From assembly GCF_030463565.1 (NCBI RefSeq), contig NC_134662.1, positions 4,689,001 through 4,753,000 of the forward strand: a stretch of 64,000 bases of DNA, given 5' to 3'. The stretch comes from Pelecanus crispus. Taxonomy: Eukaryota > Chordata > Aves > Pelecaniformes > Pelecanidae. The stretch's first letter is position 1. Each line of letters begins with the position of its first letter. Position numbers and translations under genes: made by a program. Below the pieces are notes generated by a model, which was given only the letters and a program-made list of their open reading frames with translations, made no database searches and was not told the origin of the DNA. Positions 26,063 through 38,084 of this stretch are shown here, piece by piece.

Positions 26063-27901
26063 AACTAGAGCTGATCGTCCCCCACGGACAGTGGGCTGGA
26101 GCCCCGGGGCTCTGCTTGGATGAAAACAGGAGACACAAGGAACCTCCTCTCCTTTTGTTTCCCTTCCCTGCCCCCACTTTCTGTCTTTCTCTGTTCTTGG
26201 ATTTAAGATAAGCACGAGGCCACGGCTTGCCTCGGGACCCTGCAGTGTCCCGCTGTCTTCACTGGCGGCCTGTCCCCACCATGTCCTCACCCCTCCACAG
26301 GCAGCTGATGCAGAGTGACCCGGACAGACTAACACTACCTTCATGCTTCCGAATGCGGTTTTTGTCTTACAAAAAAGCCACTAACTCGCTTCCAGACCGT
26401 CAGCGTGGGCAGCGTTTGCGAGGTGCAACGTCAGCACTGCCGCCTGCCAAGGTAGGGACCCCCGCGCTGGTTAGCACTGCGCGTTAACCGGCTCACAGCC
26501 TGGTCCTGAGCCAAAACTGCATTCGTCCCTGTCTCTACCGTGGCTGCGCCGCACCCTCGTGCTCTGCGGGGTGAAGTTTTGTAATTGTCACGAGGAAGGC
26601 GCCTGCCCTCTGTTGCTTGTGTCATCCTCGGTGCTGGGATGTCCCCGAAGAGATTCCAGACTGGGATCGCTGTTGGTCTTGCCTGCTGCCGGCCACCTCT
26701 CTGCTCTTGATCTCGGCTGGTGGCGCGTTAGATGGGGAGGAGGAACCAGAACGGGAGCGGAAGCTCTGTCAGCACTGTCGTGCGGAAGAGAGAAAATGAC
26801 CTTCCATCTTCGAAGGGGAATGGGAGAGATACCACAGCGCAGCGTGGTCCCTGCCTCGTCTGCGCAGGACGCTGCTGCCAGATTTCTCTGTGTGACTTTG
26901 TGGTGGCCTCGCCCAGAGCCTCACACGCTGCTGGTGGGACAGGAGGGTTCCTGGAGGGGCTGCAGCCCCATGCTACCCAAGAAGGGAAGCTGCTGCTTCT
27001 CCCATCGCTTCGTCCCTTCCCTGCTCCCAGGTTCAGGCAAGAAAGTGCCCTGCAGGCCTGTGGAAGGGGATGTGAGACTGTCAGCTCAGCAGCTTCCCTC
27101 GCCGCTGGACCGAGGGCACTAACCCGGCTGTGCCGCCTCTGCTGCCCTTTGGCCGGAGCCCCATGGTTTCTCCGCTGGCCCAGGCAAAAAGAAATCGGTG
27201 AGCTCCCTTGGGAGGGCCGCGGCAGCACCCGGGCAGGGCTTAGCCCCGGAGCCACGGCGGAGTCCTGCCCCTCCCCTCAAGCACGCCCTGGGTTTTCCTC
27301 TCTTCCCTCTCCCCTTTCGCGTCTCTTCTGGTCTCCTTTGGGAGTTAAATTTGTTCCTAAGGTCTAAACCCTTGACCAGGCAGCAGCTCCGCTGTCGTTG
27401 GTGCTTTACCTGTGTGTTTATCCGGGGCTGCCAAACAGAGATAAACTCACGGCTGGCTTGGCATCCTGCTGGGGTTTCTTCCGATGTCGCTAAACAAACA
27501 CAGGGTTCATCCCCAGGCAGGTAACGGGCAGCGTGTGGCCTCTACCCCTGCGGAGGATCGCCTGCGAGCAGGCAGGGAGGGTTGCAGGAGTCCTCGAGGC
27601 TGCAGAGGCATTTGCACTTTGGTGGTGAAGGGGTTTGAGGAGGCCATGCTCAAGCTGAAGCCTGCGGCCATTTTGGGGCTCTCCCCAGCCCTCTCTGCAC
27701 CCTGCTTGCAGAACCAGCTGGAGGAGCTGGGCCGGCCCCTGCCAGCGTTCTCCCCGATCCTGCTTGTGCAAGGCCAGGCGGTAAAGACAGGGAGGAATGC
27801 ACCCGGTTGTTTCCCCTTTCTGTGAGAAGTTTGTTGTGTTTGAAGCCAATTAAAAATTAAAAAAAAAACCCCAAACCCTCTTAACTTGTTGAAGGAATAA
27901 A
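26063..27901 (+). other. Probable long 3' UTR of CCDC124 with clustered poly(A) signals
   Basis: After the stop codon there is no AATAAA until a cluster at 27849-27901: ATTAAA at 27849 and 27856 and AATAAA at 27896-27901. The intervening 1.8 kb has normal complexity and GC like the gene, and repeats resume just after. An earlier non-canonical poly(A) site cannot be excluded. Confidence 0.4.
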
Positions 27902-28599
27902 GGCCTGGTGTGGAGGGCTCTGTTTTCCTGGCTTGCTCGGGGTTGGGGGGGCTCTTTCCTCCCCTGAAATGGCTGCTAAAAATCCTGCTGGGGTTTGTTT
28001 CGTGGTTCCTGCACGGATCGGGGATCTCTTGGGGTGGGGGGGACACCCCCCTTCGTGCCTCCCCCCAGCAGGTTGTGGGGTGCGCGTGGCTCAGCCGCAG
28101 CGGTGGAGGAGGCTGCAGGCAGCTGCCCTGCCCTCGCCTGCGACTGACGCGCTGCTGAAACCCACCGCCGCTGCCTCGCCTGCCTGCGCTTCCTCCATGC
28201 TGAAATAAGGAGCCCACGTGAGTGTTCCCCTCCCCGGGCTGAGCCGAGCCCCCCATCCCTGTGTCCCCCAAGCCCCAGGGCTGTCCCCGCATCCCTGGGG
28301 ACCGGGGGTGCCCCCCTCCCTGCCCTCACCCGCTCCCCCCACGGCGCAGAGGCCTTTGGCTCCTGCGCAGCCTTGGCTTTGTGCAGCGGAGCCCACCCTC
28401 CTCCTCCTCCTCCTCCTCTTCAGCGCTGCAGCAAGCGCTGCGGCACTGCCTTGGTGTCCCCCCGGGGGGGGTGGAGGCTGCAGGGGGCAGCTGGGGGGGC
28501 TACAGGGTGCAGCTCCGGAGGCCGAGCCCCAGGCTCAGCCCCAGGGGAAGGGGATTCCCCCCCTCCCCGTGATGCAGGGGACCCCCCTGCTACGCTCAG

Positions 28600-28910
28600 C
28601 GTGTGTGCGGGGCTGGAAGGGGCTAATGGGGGGCTGCCCCCCCCCAAATTTAGGGAAGGGATCCCCTGTTGCAAGGAAGGGGCTGATGGGGGAACCTCTC
28701 CAGGGCAGGGTGGGGGGTCCCTAGTTGCAAAGAAGCGATTAATGGGGGGACTCCCTCAGTTGGGGGGGGCGGCGGGACCCCCCCCAAGTGCAAGTGTGGG
28801 GTTAATGGGGGGGACCCCCCCCATTGTAAAGGCAGGGGGTGGGGGAATCCCGCGGTGCAGGAAGGGATCCCTGGGGCGTGGAAGGGGTTAACGGGGGAAC
28901 CCCACACCCA
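28600..28910. repeat. G-rich degenerate repeat
   Basis: Roughly five copies of a 45-60-base element of the form AAGGGGCTAATGGGGGG followed by a run of C. The surrounding 28400-29060 contains many G and C homopolymers of 8-12 bases and could form G-quadruplexes. Confidence 0.6.
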
Positions 28911-29114
28911 CACTGCAGGAGGGGGGGGGGGGGGTCCCCGGTGTCGCTGTGCCCCCCCCCCCCCTTAGCGAAGCGGTTACCGGGGGGGGGGTGCCCGGGG
29001 CGGGGCGCGGCAGAGAGGGGAGGGATTCCCCGCCCCGCCCCCCCCGGGGATTCCCCCTCCCTCTCATCCCCCCCGCCCCCCCCCATCTAGCGCAGCCCGG
29101 GGGGGGGGGGCGGC

Positions 29115-29128
29115 GTTGCCATGGCAAC
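29115..29128. promoter_or_regulatory. Perfect RFX X-box palindrome in a CpG island
   Basis: GTTGCCATGGCAAC is an exact 14-base palindrome and fits the RFX-family X-box consensus GTTNCCATGGNAAC at every position. It sits in CpG-dense sequence (about 28980-29220) with no recognised exon next to it, some 9.7 kb before the KCNN1 start codon. Confidence 0.7.
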
Positions 29129-29221
29129 GGGCTGCTCCGCTGCGGGGGCGGGGAACCCGCGGGGCGGGGGGGTGGTCACGCGGCCCCGGGATCCTCGCAG
29201 CGTCCGCGCAGCCGCGCAGGG

Positions 29222-29455
29222 CTGGCACCGGGCATCCCCCCCCCCGGCACCGGGCATCCCCCCCCGCGGCCCCCCCCGGCACCGGGCATCCCCCCCCGCG
29301 GCTCCCCCCTGCACCGGGCATCCCCCCCCGCGGCTCCCCCCTGCACCGGGCATCCCCCCCCGCGGACCCCCCTGCACCGGGCATCCCCCCCCTGCACCGG
29401 GCATCCCCCCCCCGCGGCCCCCCCTGCACCGGGCATCCCCCCCCGCCGCAACAGC
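29222..29455. repeat. ~28-bp minisatellite CACCGGGCATCCCCCCCCG
   Basis: Eight or nine near-identical copies of a unit containing GCACCGGGCATCCCCCC followed by GCGGCYCC. Long C runs inside each unit make exact length uncertain. Confidence 0.88.
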
Positions 29456-29479
29456 CCCCCCCCCCCGCACCCCTCGCCG

Positions 29480-30195
29480 TGCACAATGCACAGCCTCTGC
29501 AGAATGCACGCTCTGCACCATGCCCCCCCGCCCCGCAGTGTGCACACCCCCTGCACCACGCAACCCCCCCGGGCACCGCCGTGCCTGCACCCCCCCCTTT
29601 GCACGCCCCTGCACCCCCTTGCACACCCCTGCAACTCCCCGCAGCATGCACCCCCCTACACCCCACACCCCCCCACAGCATGCACCCCCTGCACCCCCTT
29701 GCACGCCCCTGCACCCCCCCCGCAGCTGCCGCCCCCCCGCACGCTGCAGCACCGTGCCCGCAGCACACCCCGGCACGCAGCTGTGCGTGCAACCCCTGCG
29801 CCTCGCCGTGCACGCTGCACCCCTCCCTGCACACGCGCCCACACACAAAGCCGCCCGTGCAACCCCTTGCACACGTACAGCTGTGCACGCAGCATGGAGC
29901 AGCACGCCCTGCACACCCACGCTGCAACCCCTGTAGCCGTGCACTGTGCACATGCCACCCTGCACACTTCCTTGTGCACGCACACCCAGCCCCGTGCACA
30001 CCCCATGCAGACCCTTGCGCACACCCCGCTGCGCACACCCCCGTGCACACCCCCCATGCTTTGTTCCCCGCACGACCGCAGCCCCCGTGCCCTCCTCAAG
30101 CGACATGCGCAGCCCCCGTGCAAGGGCCCGCTGTGCACGCTCACACGCCGTGCACGCTCTCACGCCCTCCCCGGCACAGGGCGCTTGCACACGCG
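29480..30195. repeat. TGCAC-rich low-complexity tract
   Basis: About 700 bases of irregular TGCACNCCC units (for example CCCTTGCACGCCCCTGCACC). No fixed period holds across the tract. No coding gene is supported here although all frames are long and open. Confidence 0.75.
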
Positions 30196-30765
30196 CGTGC
30201 CCCCGCTGCTGCCCGCAGCGCTCTGGCTTGACCAAGGGTGCAGGGGGGGTTTCTGCAGGCACGTGGGCAGCACCCACGCGCCCACGACCCCCCCGCGGCC
30301 CCCCCCGCGCTACCCACGCCCCGCTGCTCCCCGCCGCATGTCCCCCGCAGCTGCCGAGCGTGGGCGCGACGCGCGCCGAAGCCGGGGGCCTGCTTGGGGG
30401 TGCCACCCTGACACCCCACTGGGCCTTTTTGGGAGGGGTCCTGGTTCCCCACCAGTGGCAATCGCACCCCCGGGAGCCACGCTGGGTGCGATGCCGAGGG
30501 GTGGGGGCTCGTGGTCCCCGTGCCACCCGTGGGTGCTGGGTCCTGCTCACGCACCTGTGCCAGGCCGGCCATGGGGCTGCTTTGGGTGCTACCGAGGGCA
30601 CCATGGCCGGGTCAGAGCCGCTGTGGCTCCAGTTTTCCGCTGCCCCGGGTGGGACGGTGCTGGGTACCGGGGAGGGAGAAGCATGGCGGTGGCGTGGGTG
30701 CTCGGCGAGGCGGGCGATCGCCCACGTCCCTGCAGATATGGCAATTAAAGTGGGGGAGCCGGCAG

Positions 30766-30783
30766 GCGGCTAAATTTAGCCGC
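30766..30783. promoter_or_regulatory. 18-base palindrome with MEF2 consensus
   Basis: GCGGCTAAATTTAGCCGC is a perfect inverted repeat. Its centre CTAAATTTAG (30770-30779) matches the MEF2 consensus YTAWWWWTAR at every position. The small AT-rich patch around it (about 30735-30800) stands out from GC-rich flanks. Confidence 0.6.
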
Positions 30784-30799
30784 AGACAATAGCTGCGGT

Positions 30800-33700
30800 G
30801 GCTGGGGTGGCGGGGAGGAACCGGGAGCGGGGTGTGCGCGGCTGCGCGCGTGTGAGTGGAATAGCAACGCCGCCGCATCGCTGCCCCGGCAGCCCCGCAC
30901 ATTCCGCCTGCGCGCTGGGGAAACCGAGGCACGGAGCGGCGGCGTGGGGCCAGGCGGGACCGTGGGGCCAGAGCCGAGGCGCCCGGCCACCCCCGGCCCC
31001 CAGCTCGTCCGGTTGTGCCAGCGGAGCCTCCCGGCAACCCGGGCTCACCGCCGCGCCGGCACGTGCCGACGCCGGGCCATGGTCACCGGTGGCAGCGCTC
31101 GAGGGGAGCGGAGGCCGGGGTCTGTCTGCAGGTGGGTGCACCAAGGGGGGGGGGTGGGTTGGGGGGAGGCCCCCCCAGCTGCTGGGGACCTGCTGGTGCT
31201 GGGGAACCCCCCCCTGACTCCCGGGGACTCCCTGAACTCCTGGGGATTCCCCACCTCCTGGGGTGTCCCTGGCTTTTGGGGACCCCCCGGTGTAGCGGGG
31301 GGGATGCCTGGGGACAGCAGGGCCCTTTGGGAAGGGGAAGGGGACACCATGGGGGGGGCTGAGCCGGGGGCACCCCGGGGGTCCTGGGCAAGGCAGGGCA
31401 CGTTTGGCCACCCCCCGCTCCCACCTGCTGCACACCCTGCAGCCCCCGGTGCGGCGGGGAACCGGGGGGTGGGTGGGGGGGCCGGATTGGGGCAGCGGGG
31501 CGCGGGAGGCAGCCCACGGCGGTGACAATGAGGACGCGATGGGAGTGACTCTGCCCGGCTAAAAATATCCGCCTTCCCCCGTCCTCCGCCAGCGCCGCGG
31601 CCTCAAGGTCACTGCCCGCCGTGGCAGGGCCGGGGGGGGACGCGGGGGCGTGGGGCGGGGAAGCCCCCGGCCCCCCCCTTTGCGCCGCAGCTCCCACACG
31701 CGCCCGGGCACGGCTGCCGTCGCCACCCGCCGCTCCGGCGTGCAGAAAGCTGCCAAGCGGCCGCGGCCCCCGCGCCCCGGCCCATGTCCCCGCCGCCCAC
31801 CGGGCACCCCGGCTCGTCCCGACGCTCCCCGTAACGCGGGGCCGTGGCAGGTGAGTGGGCGCAGGGGACCCCGGGGATGGCGGCGGTGGGGACCCCGGGG
31901 ACGGCTTTCCCCAGCCATCACTGGGTGCCTGGGTGCGGGGAGCCAGGGGACACCGGGGACGCCGTGCCGGTGGTGGAGCGGCTGCTCTGGGCAAGCCCCA
32001 GCTGCCAGAGTCAGGGGACTGCAGGGGGGGTCTCCGTATTTGGCTGCCGGGACTGAAGCTGCGAGGCTGTGAAGGGGACCGCGGGTCGAGAGGCCAGGGG
32101 ATGTTGGTGCTCCCCGGCTTTGGGGGCCGGTTGCTGGCACAGCCCCGGCGGGACGTGGCCCTGGGATGGCTCTGGCTGGGGGAACCAGCCCCGCTCTGCA
32201 CCCAGCTCAGCACCCACCAAAACCAGAGAGACCCCCTGCCACGGACAGCCTCGCTCGATCTGGCTGTGACACCAGGAGCCGGCCATGCCAGGGCGGCACA
32301 GCCGGTGAGGCACGGGGGCTGGTGGGACCCCGGGGCAGCCGTGGTGCCAGGGCCATGCCGCGGCGTTTGCCGGTGCAAAGCCTGGGGTTGGTGCTCAGGG
32401 GTTCCCGGCAGGTTCTGGCACCGCGCGCTGCTCGCGGCCTCGACGTGCCGGGGAGTGCCCGGCATGCTGCGGCGCACGTTGCGGTGCAGCCGTCGAGGCT
32501 GTGGGCGCAGGGCCCCCCCACTGCCCCTCCCGACCTTCTCCGTGACCTTGGGCCGCCCCTGGGGACCCCGCACAGGGCTGGGGGGCCGTGGCGGCTGCGG
32601 TGACGCTACCCCCGGCGGCAGGGACCACCGCCCCGCGGCGACGGGGCTCTCCAAAAGGCGCTTGTGAGGTTTGGGGGGAACCCCCCCCCACATTCCCTGA
32701 GGGGTTTGCAGCAGTGCCAGGGACAGCGGGGACACCCGTGTCCCCCCCCGGCTGGCCCTGGGCGGGGGGGTCCGTCGCGACCCGGCGGGGGCAGCCATGC
32801 GGAGCGGCTTTGTCCTTCGGCTGAGCTGAGACACGTGGGGGAGGCGGCGGGCGAACCCGGCGCAGCGGCTTTGTCTGGGGACGGCGGCGCGGTGGCGGCG
32901 GAGGGGGGACGTGGGGAACCCAAACCCACCCACCCCATCCCCCCCCAAGCCCTGCAGCACCCCCCACCCCAGCCCCAGGCACCTACTCGGCCCCACGCAG
33001 GTAGGGTGTCCCCGGCCGCGTGTCCCCTCCCAAGGTGGGAGGGCTGGGGATGGGGTCCCCTTTGGGTTGGGGGGGTCCTGGGGGGGGCCCGGCTGCCTCC
33101 GGTGCTGCCCCCGCCCCCCCTCGGGGGCCTGATCCAGCCCCAAGGCGTCTCGGTGGGGCTCAGGGCAGGGTTTTTCTCGGGGAGACCCCGGGACAAGCCG
33201 GGGATTCCCCTGCGATGCAGCAGGACCCGGGAGGTTTGGGTGTCCCCGCGCGTCCCCGCACGTGTGCCAGCCCCTGCGCTTCCCCCTGCGCCGTGGGACC
33301 CTCGGATCACCCCACAGCCCCGCGGCGGGGAATGGGCCAGATCCTGCGTGGGGCAAATCATCCCGGTGCCAGGTTCTGCCCCTTTGCACCGGCCCTGATG
33401 TCCTCGGGGAGATGTTGGGGGGGGACAGGGGCCCGGCTGCTGGCATCACCGGGGCGTCCCATGGCAGCAGGGCTTGCCCGAGCCATCCCGGTGCTCTTGG
33501 GGAGCCCGGTGGCCTCACACTGGTGCCTCCCGCCAGCCCCAGGGGGCTCAGATGGTCCCGTGCCCCCCAAATCATGCTCAGCCCCCCTGCCCTGCCCTCG
33601 GGGGGCAGCGGCGGTGGCATAGCCCCCCATGTCCAGCCCTGTGCCGGTGGCTGGGCAGCATTTGCGGGGGCCGGGGGCTCCTGCCGGCACCGACAGATGC

Positions 33701-34080
33701 TCTCCAGCCTGGGACATATGGCCGGGGATTGGTGGCGGCGGGAGCCGCGGCCACCCAAGGAACGGGGGGATTTGGGGAGACGGGGGGTCTGCAAGGGGGC
33801 TGATGCACTTCGTGCACCCGGCAAGCCCCGAATCCTCACACCGGCTGGCGGGGAGCCCCTGCGACCCCAGGCGGGGGGCTCAGCACGGGTCCTGCCGCCC
33901 CGAGCATCCCGTCCCCTGCGCCATGGTGGGGGGGGTTCCCCGGTTCCCCGGCCCCTTCCCCCTAGGACGGCAGCAGGACCGTGGCCGTGCCGCCCGGCTG
34001 CTGGCGTGGGGCCCACAGGCATGGCCCTGCCAGCAACCGCAGCTCCCCCAAATTCCTGCCGCGCCCTCCCCGGGACCGCG
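30800..34080. other. GC-rich gene-free interval upstream of KCNN1
   Basis: No exon, RNA gene or clear repeat array was recognised on either strand. A possible MIR remnant (GGGGAAACCGAGGCACGGAG) lies at 30917-30936, and a MEF2-like CTAAAAATAT at 31559-31568 beside a CpG-dense block. Confidence 0.55.
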
Positions 34081-34084
34081 ATTC

Positions 34085-34170
34085 CCAGGCAGGAATTAGA
34101 GAACGGGTAATAAATAAATCACCAGCCGGGAGCTTTTCGGCTGCCCGCCTCTATTTTTAGCTGCACCCTC
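34085..34170. promoter_or_regulatory. AT-rich island with perfect MEF2 site
   Basis: About 85 bases that break the GC-rich context, containing GGTAATAAATAAATCACC and CTATTTTTAG (34151-34160), an exact MEF2 consensus. Candidate enhancer; no experimental support can be seen. Confidence 0.45.
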
Positions 34171-34879
34171 CTCCTCTGCAGTTGCTCCCAGGCAGCATCG
34201 CTGCTCCAGGGCACGGGGGGAAGCGGGGGGTCCCGCTGGCACCCTCCAACCCCCCCCAGGGCACCGGGGGCTGCTGCAGCCTGTCCCTGCGGGGGTTAAA
34301 CCATGTCCCCCCCCCCCCCCGCCATGTCCCTCCTTTGGGCAGGGGCAATGGGGTGCTGCCCCAGCCGGGGTCCCCCTCAGCACCCCCTCGCCCGTTCCCC
34401 ATCGTCCCCAGCTGAGCGTCCTGCCCCAGCCAGCTCCTCTTTAAAGCCCGTGGCATCCCGTGCCCACCCAACCTCCCCGTACCCCCGGGGACACCCGCAC
34501 CCCGCCGGGGAGACGAAACCTCGCGCGTCCCCGTGTCCCAGCCCCGAGCGTTGCCGCGGGGGTGGCGGGAGCACCCTGCGGCCCTGCCGAAACACCCGGG
34601 CTGTGGCGGTGGGCGTCCTGCTGCCGCATCGCCACCAACCTCCCGGTGCGGGAGCTGCCGAGAGCGGGGCTGCTCGGGGCCGCTGCTCAAGGACATGCGG
34701 CGGCCAGGGGGACCTGCCATGTCCCTGTCCCCGCGATGGGGCCGTGGAGGACGATGCTCGGCGTCCTTGTGCTGCGCATCCCGCCGGAGCATCCCTGGGG
34801 ATGTGGCCACTGGCCGCAGCGTTCCCGTGGGGAGAGGGGATCCCTCGGGGCTTCGCAGTTTTAATCAACCCTCCGGGTG

Positions 34880-35260
34880 CTGAATCCTGCCGGAGACGTC
34901 CCTATCGATGTCCTGACAGCGGGAAGATTTAATAAGGCCCATTTACGTTGCCATTGATAGAAGCTATTAGTGGAACGACCACGGAGTGATGGTTAATAAA
35001 ATATTTACTGTCATCCATCTGGGAGGGCTCTGGGGGCAGCTTCACAGACCCCGTTGACGGTGCCAAAAAGTTTGCCAGGCCCTGGCATGGCTCTGGCATC
35101 TCCGGCATCTCTGTGATGAAGGGGACCGGCAGCCCTGGGAAACGGCTTCCCCTCCGCCCTGCCCGCTGCGTATTTTTCTCCCCAACCGAGTATTAAAAAG
35201 AAATCGGAGCCCATTTTCCTGCAATAAATTTGGCAGAATGGCGAGAAAATGATCTGGCTC
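34880..35260. promoter_or_regulatory. Pair of AT-rich islands, candidate conserved noncoding elements
   Basis: Two low-GC blocks, about 34905-35020 (GATTTAATAAGGCCCATTTA, GGTTAATAAAATATTTACTG) and 35165-35250 (GAGTATTAAAAAGAAATCGG, CTGCAATAAATTTGGCAGAA). Each lies in otherwise about 70% GC sequence. They have no coding potential. Confidence 0.4.
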
Positions 35261-36424
35261 TGGAGGGGAGCCAGCGGCCCCAGCTACGCACCGGGGAGCA
35301 GCCGGGCGCTGGAGCCCGGCCACGCAGCCTCTGCTCCCGTAGGTAGCGGGGAAGCATCTTCCCCGGCTCCGGTGCATCCCTCAGGGAAGGGGAAAGGGAC
35401 CCAAAGCCCCACTGCCCCCCACAGATGGGGGGTGCTGGTGGTGGCAGACCCTTCCCGGGTGTCCCCACGCCGGAAGGGACACGGGCGCGGTGGTGGCGGT
35501 TGCAATGGGGGTACCGACGCCAGTTGTTTGGGGTTTTAGCCGGGATGGTCTGCAGGAGGATTTGGGCTCTTGGAGGCCTGAAATCTGGGGAGCTGCCCCC
35601 CCCCCCACCCCACCCCGGGGGGTACAGCCCTGCTGCAGGGCTGGGGGAGAGGCTGCGGGGACCCCCCAGCTCCCCCGTGCAAGGAGCCCCGCAGCGACGT
35701 GCGCCGGCCTGGCCCTCCGACCGCGACGGCGCTGCCGGTGCCGTCGGCACCGTGGGCTCCGCGTGGTGGTTTTTGAGGCCCCGTCGTGCAATGGGGGCTG
35801 TTGGTGCTGGGGGTCCGTGCTGGGGGTCTGTGCTGGAGGTCCGTGCTGGCTGCAACGGGGCTGTGTCTGCAGCGGGGTCTGCGCTCGCTGCCGCCAGACC
35901 CCCTGCTCGTGCTGTCGCCTCCCGCCGTTGCAGCCCAGCCCTGGCGCCGCAGCGGGAGGGCTCAGGGCCGGGGGGCTCTGCTCGCAGACCCCCGGTGCCC
36001 CTCAACCCTACCCTGCGTTCCCCACGGCCTGGTGACAAACCCACACCCAAAAACCGCGGCGCTGCTTGCCCCGCTCGCCCACCCTGGCTGTCATGGGGGG
36101 GGCTCGGTGCGGCACTGGCACCCACCCTCCCCACAGCCCCCTGAGGCGGTGGGTGCACAGGGGGACATGGGACAGGGTGACCCCCCCCCCCCCCCGGGGT
36201 GACGGTGCCAGGGCAGGACCCTCAGCCGGGTGCAGTGGCTCTGGGGGTCCCCGCCACTGTGGATGAGGGGGTTTGGGGACCCCACTGATGCCACATCTCC
36301 TCTCCTGCCAGGCGTGGAGGGAAGCCCATGGCACCCGGACCCCCGGACCCCCCCCGTGCCAAGCCCCGGCTCCGCAGCCCCTAACACCCCGAGGCCCCCC
36401 CTGGCCGGGCCTGGGGAGCCCAAG
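35261..36424. other. GC-rich interval, nothing recognised
   Basis: No exon or RNA gene is supported. A short TGCTGGGGGTCYGTG repeat occurs at 35801-35850. Confidence 0.5.
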
Positions 36425-37535
36425 CAGGTAGGGGGGTGCGGGGGGCCGGGGTGGGCAGGGCTGCAGGTTCAGGGAGCTGCTGCAGTGTCGGGGAGGGGTC
36501 ACGGGGGTGCTGGGGGTGCGCTGGGGTGCTGGGGGGTGTGTTGGGGTGCTGGGGGGGTGCATTGGGGTGCTGGGGGTGCACTGGGGGTGACAGAGGGGAT
36601 GTACTGGGGTGTGCTGAGGATACTGGAGGCAGCGTACTTGGGGGGGCATGGGGAGGATGGGGGGGTGCCGGGGGGGGTGCATTGGGATGCTGGGGGTTGC
36701 ATGGGGGATGCTGGAGTTTAGGGTGCAGGGGACCAGCGCAGTGAGGCTGGAGGGTGGGGGGTGTGCATGGGGGGCACTGGGGGCATCACGGGGGGCTGAA
36801 GGGTGTGCTGGGGGGGGCGCTGGGGGGAGAGGGGGTGCAAGGGGGGGGCATGCGGGGTGCCGGGGGTGTGATGGCTGCACGGGGGCTGGGGAGGTGGGTT
36901 GGGGGGGGGTGCAGAGAGGTCCGGGGGGGTCCGGGGAAACAGGTTTGGGGGGTGTGGGGGCACAGAGGGGTCCGGGGGGGCGGGTTTTGGGGGGTGCGGG
37001 GGTTCAGAGAGGTCTGAGGGTCGGGGGGGCGGGTTTTGGGGGGTGTGGGGGCACAGAGGGGTCCGGGAGGTCGGGGGGTGCGGGTTTGGGGGGGTGCAGG
37101 GGCGCAGAGGGGTCCGGGGGGCGGGTTCGGGGGGGTGCAGGGGCACAGAGGGGTCCGGGGGGTCCGGGGGGGGCAGGTTTTGGGGGGTGCGGGGGCACAG
37201 AGGGGTCCGGGAGGTCGGGGGGGTGCGGGTTGGGGGGGGTGCGGGGGCGCAGAGGGGTCCGGGGGTGCGGGTTTTGGGGAGTGCAGGGGCACAGAGGGGT
37301 CCGGGGGGGGCGGGTTTGGGGGGGTGCAGGGGCACAGAGGGGTCCGGGGGGGTCGGGTTTGGGGGGGTGCAGGGGCACAGAGGGGTCCGGGGGGTCGGGT
37401 TTTGGGGGGTGCGGGGGCACAGAGGGGTCGGGGGGTCCGGGGGGGTCGGGTTTTGGGGGGTGCGGGGGCGCAGAGGGGTCCGGGGGGTCGGGTTTTGGGG
37501 GGTGCAGGGGCGCAGAGGGGTCGGGGGGTGTCAGG
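36425..37535. repeat. G-rich minisatellite arrays upstream of the KCNN1 promoter
   Basis: First (36480-36720) short GGGTGCTGGG-type units, then (36900-37535) about 13 copies of a 41-60-base unit containing GCACAGAGGGGTCCGGGGGG and GGGTTTTGGGGGGTGC. The strand is almost pure G/T/C with many G4 runs and abuts the CpG-island promoter at 37.6 kb. Confidence 0.88.
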
Positions 37536-37559
37536 GAGCGCATGGAGGGGGCCGGGGGG

Positions 37560-37765
37560 CGTGGCCAGCGCTCGGGGGCGTGGCGAAGGGCGTGGCGCGG
37601 CGCTCGTCACGGGGGGCGTGGGGTGGTCTCCGCCAATGAGGCGCCGCGCCCCGCCTCCGCCCCGCCCCCTAGCGCTCCGCTCCCGCCGCCGCGCGCCCCC
37701 GGCACCGAGCCGGGCTGCGGCGGCGGCGGCGGCGGCGGCGCGGCCCCGGCCCGGCCCGGCGGCAG
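37560..37765 (+). promoter_or_regulatory. KCNN1 CpG-island promoter and probable noncoding first exon
   Basis: CpG-dense, TATA-less, with CCAAT at 37632-37636 (in CGCCAATGAGG) and GC boxes (CCCCGCCTCCGCCCCGCCCC). A (GGC)n tract of about eight triplets occupies 37717-37741. GGCGGCAG|GTAGCG at 37765/37766 is a plausible donor to the coding exon acceptor at 38772. Confidence 0.6.
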
Positions 37766-38084
37766 GTAGCGGGCACCGGGCAGCGGGCACCGGGCAGGGC
37801 CGGGCCGGGCCGGGCCAGGGGTGGGGTTGAGCCGAACCCGCCGGGCGCCCCGGCACCGGGAGCCCCGACACCGGGAGCCCCGAGCGCGGCCGGGACATCG
37901 CGGGGGGGGGCTGCGGGGACGCGCAGCTGCAGCTCGTTACCGGAGCCGTCCCGGGGCTGCGGGCAGGGGCCAGCACCGGGGGTACCGTGGGGTCGGACCC
38001 GTCCTGCCCTCGCTGCCACCCCAGGGGGCTGCAGGGGGGGCGGCCGGGCTGCGGCGGCACCGAGCCCCGGGCGGGGGGCAGGTC

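Noticed and set aside
31083-34022. Reverse-strand open frame of 979 codons
   Set aside because: Pro/Arg/Gly-rich low-complexity translation of GC-rich DNA with no recognisable domain; high GC makes stops rare.
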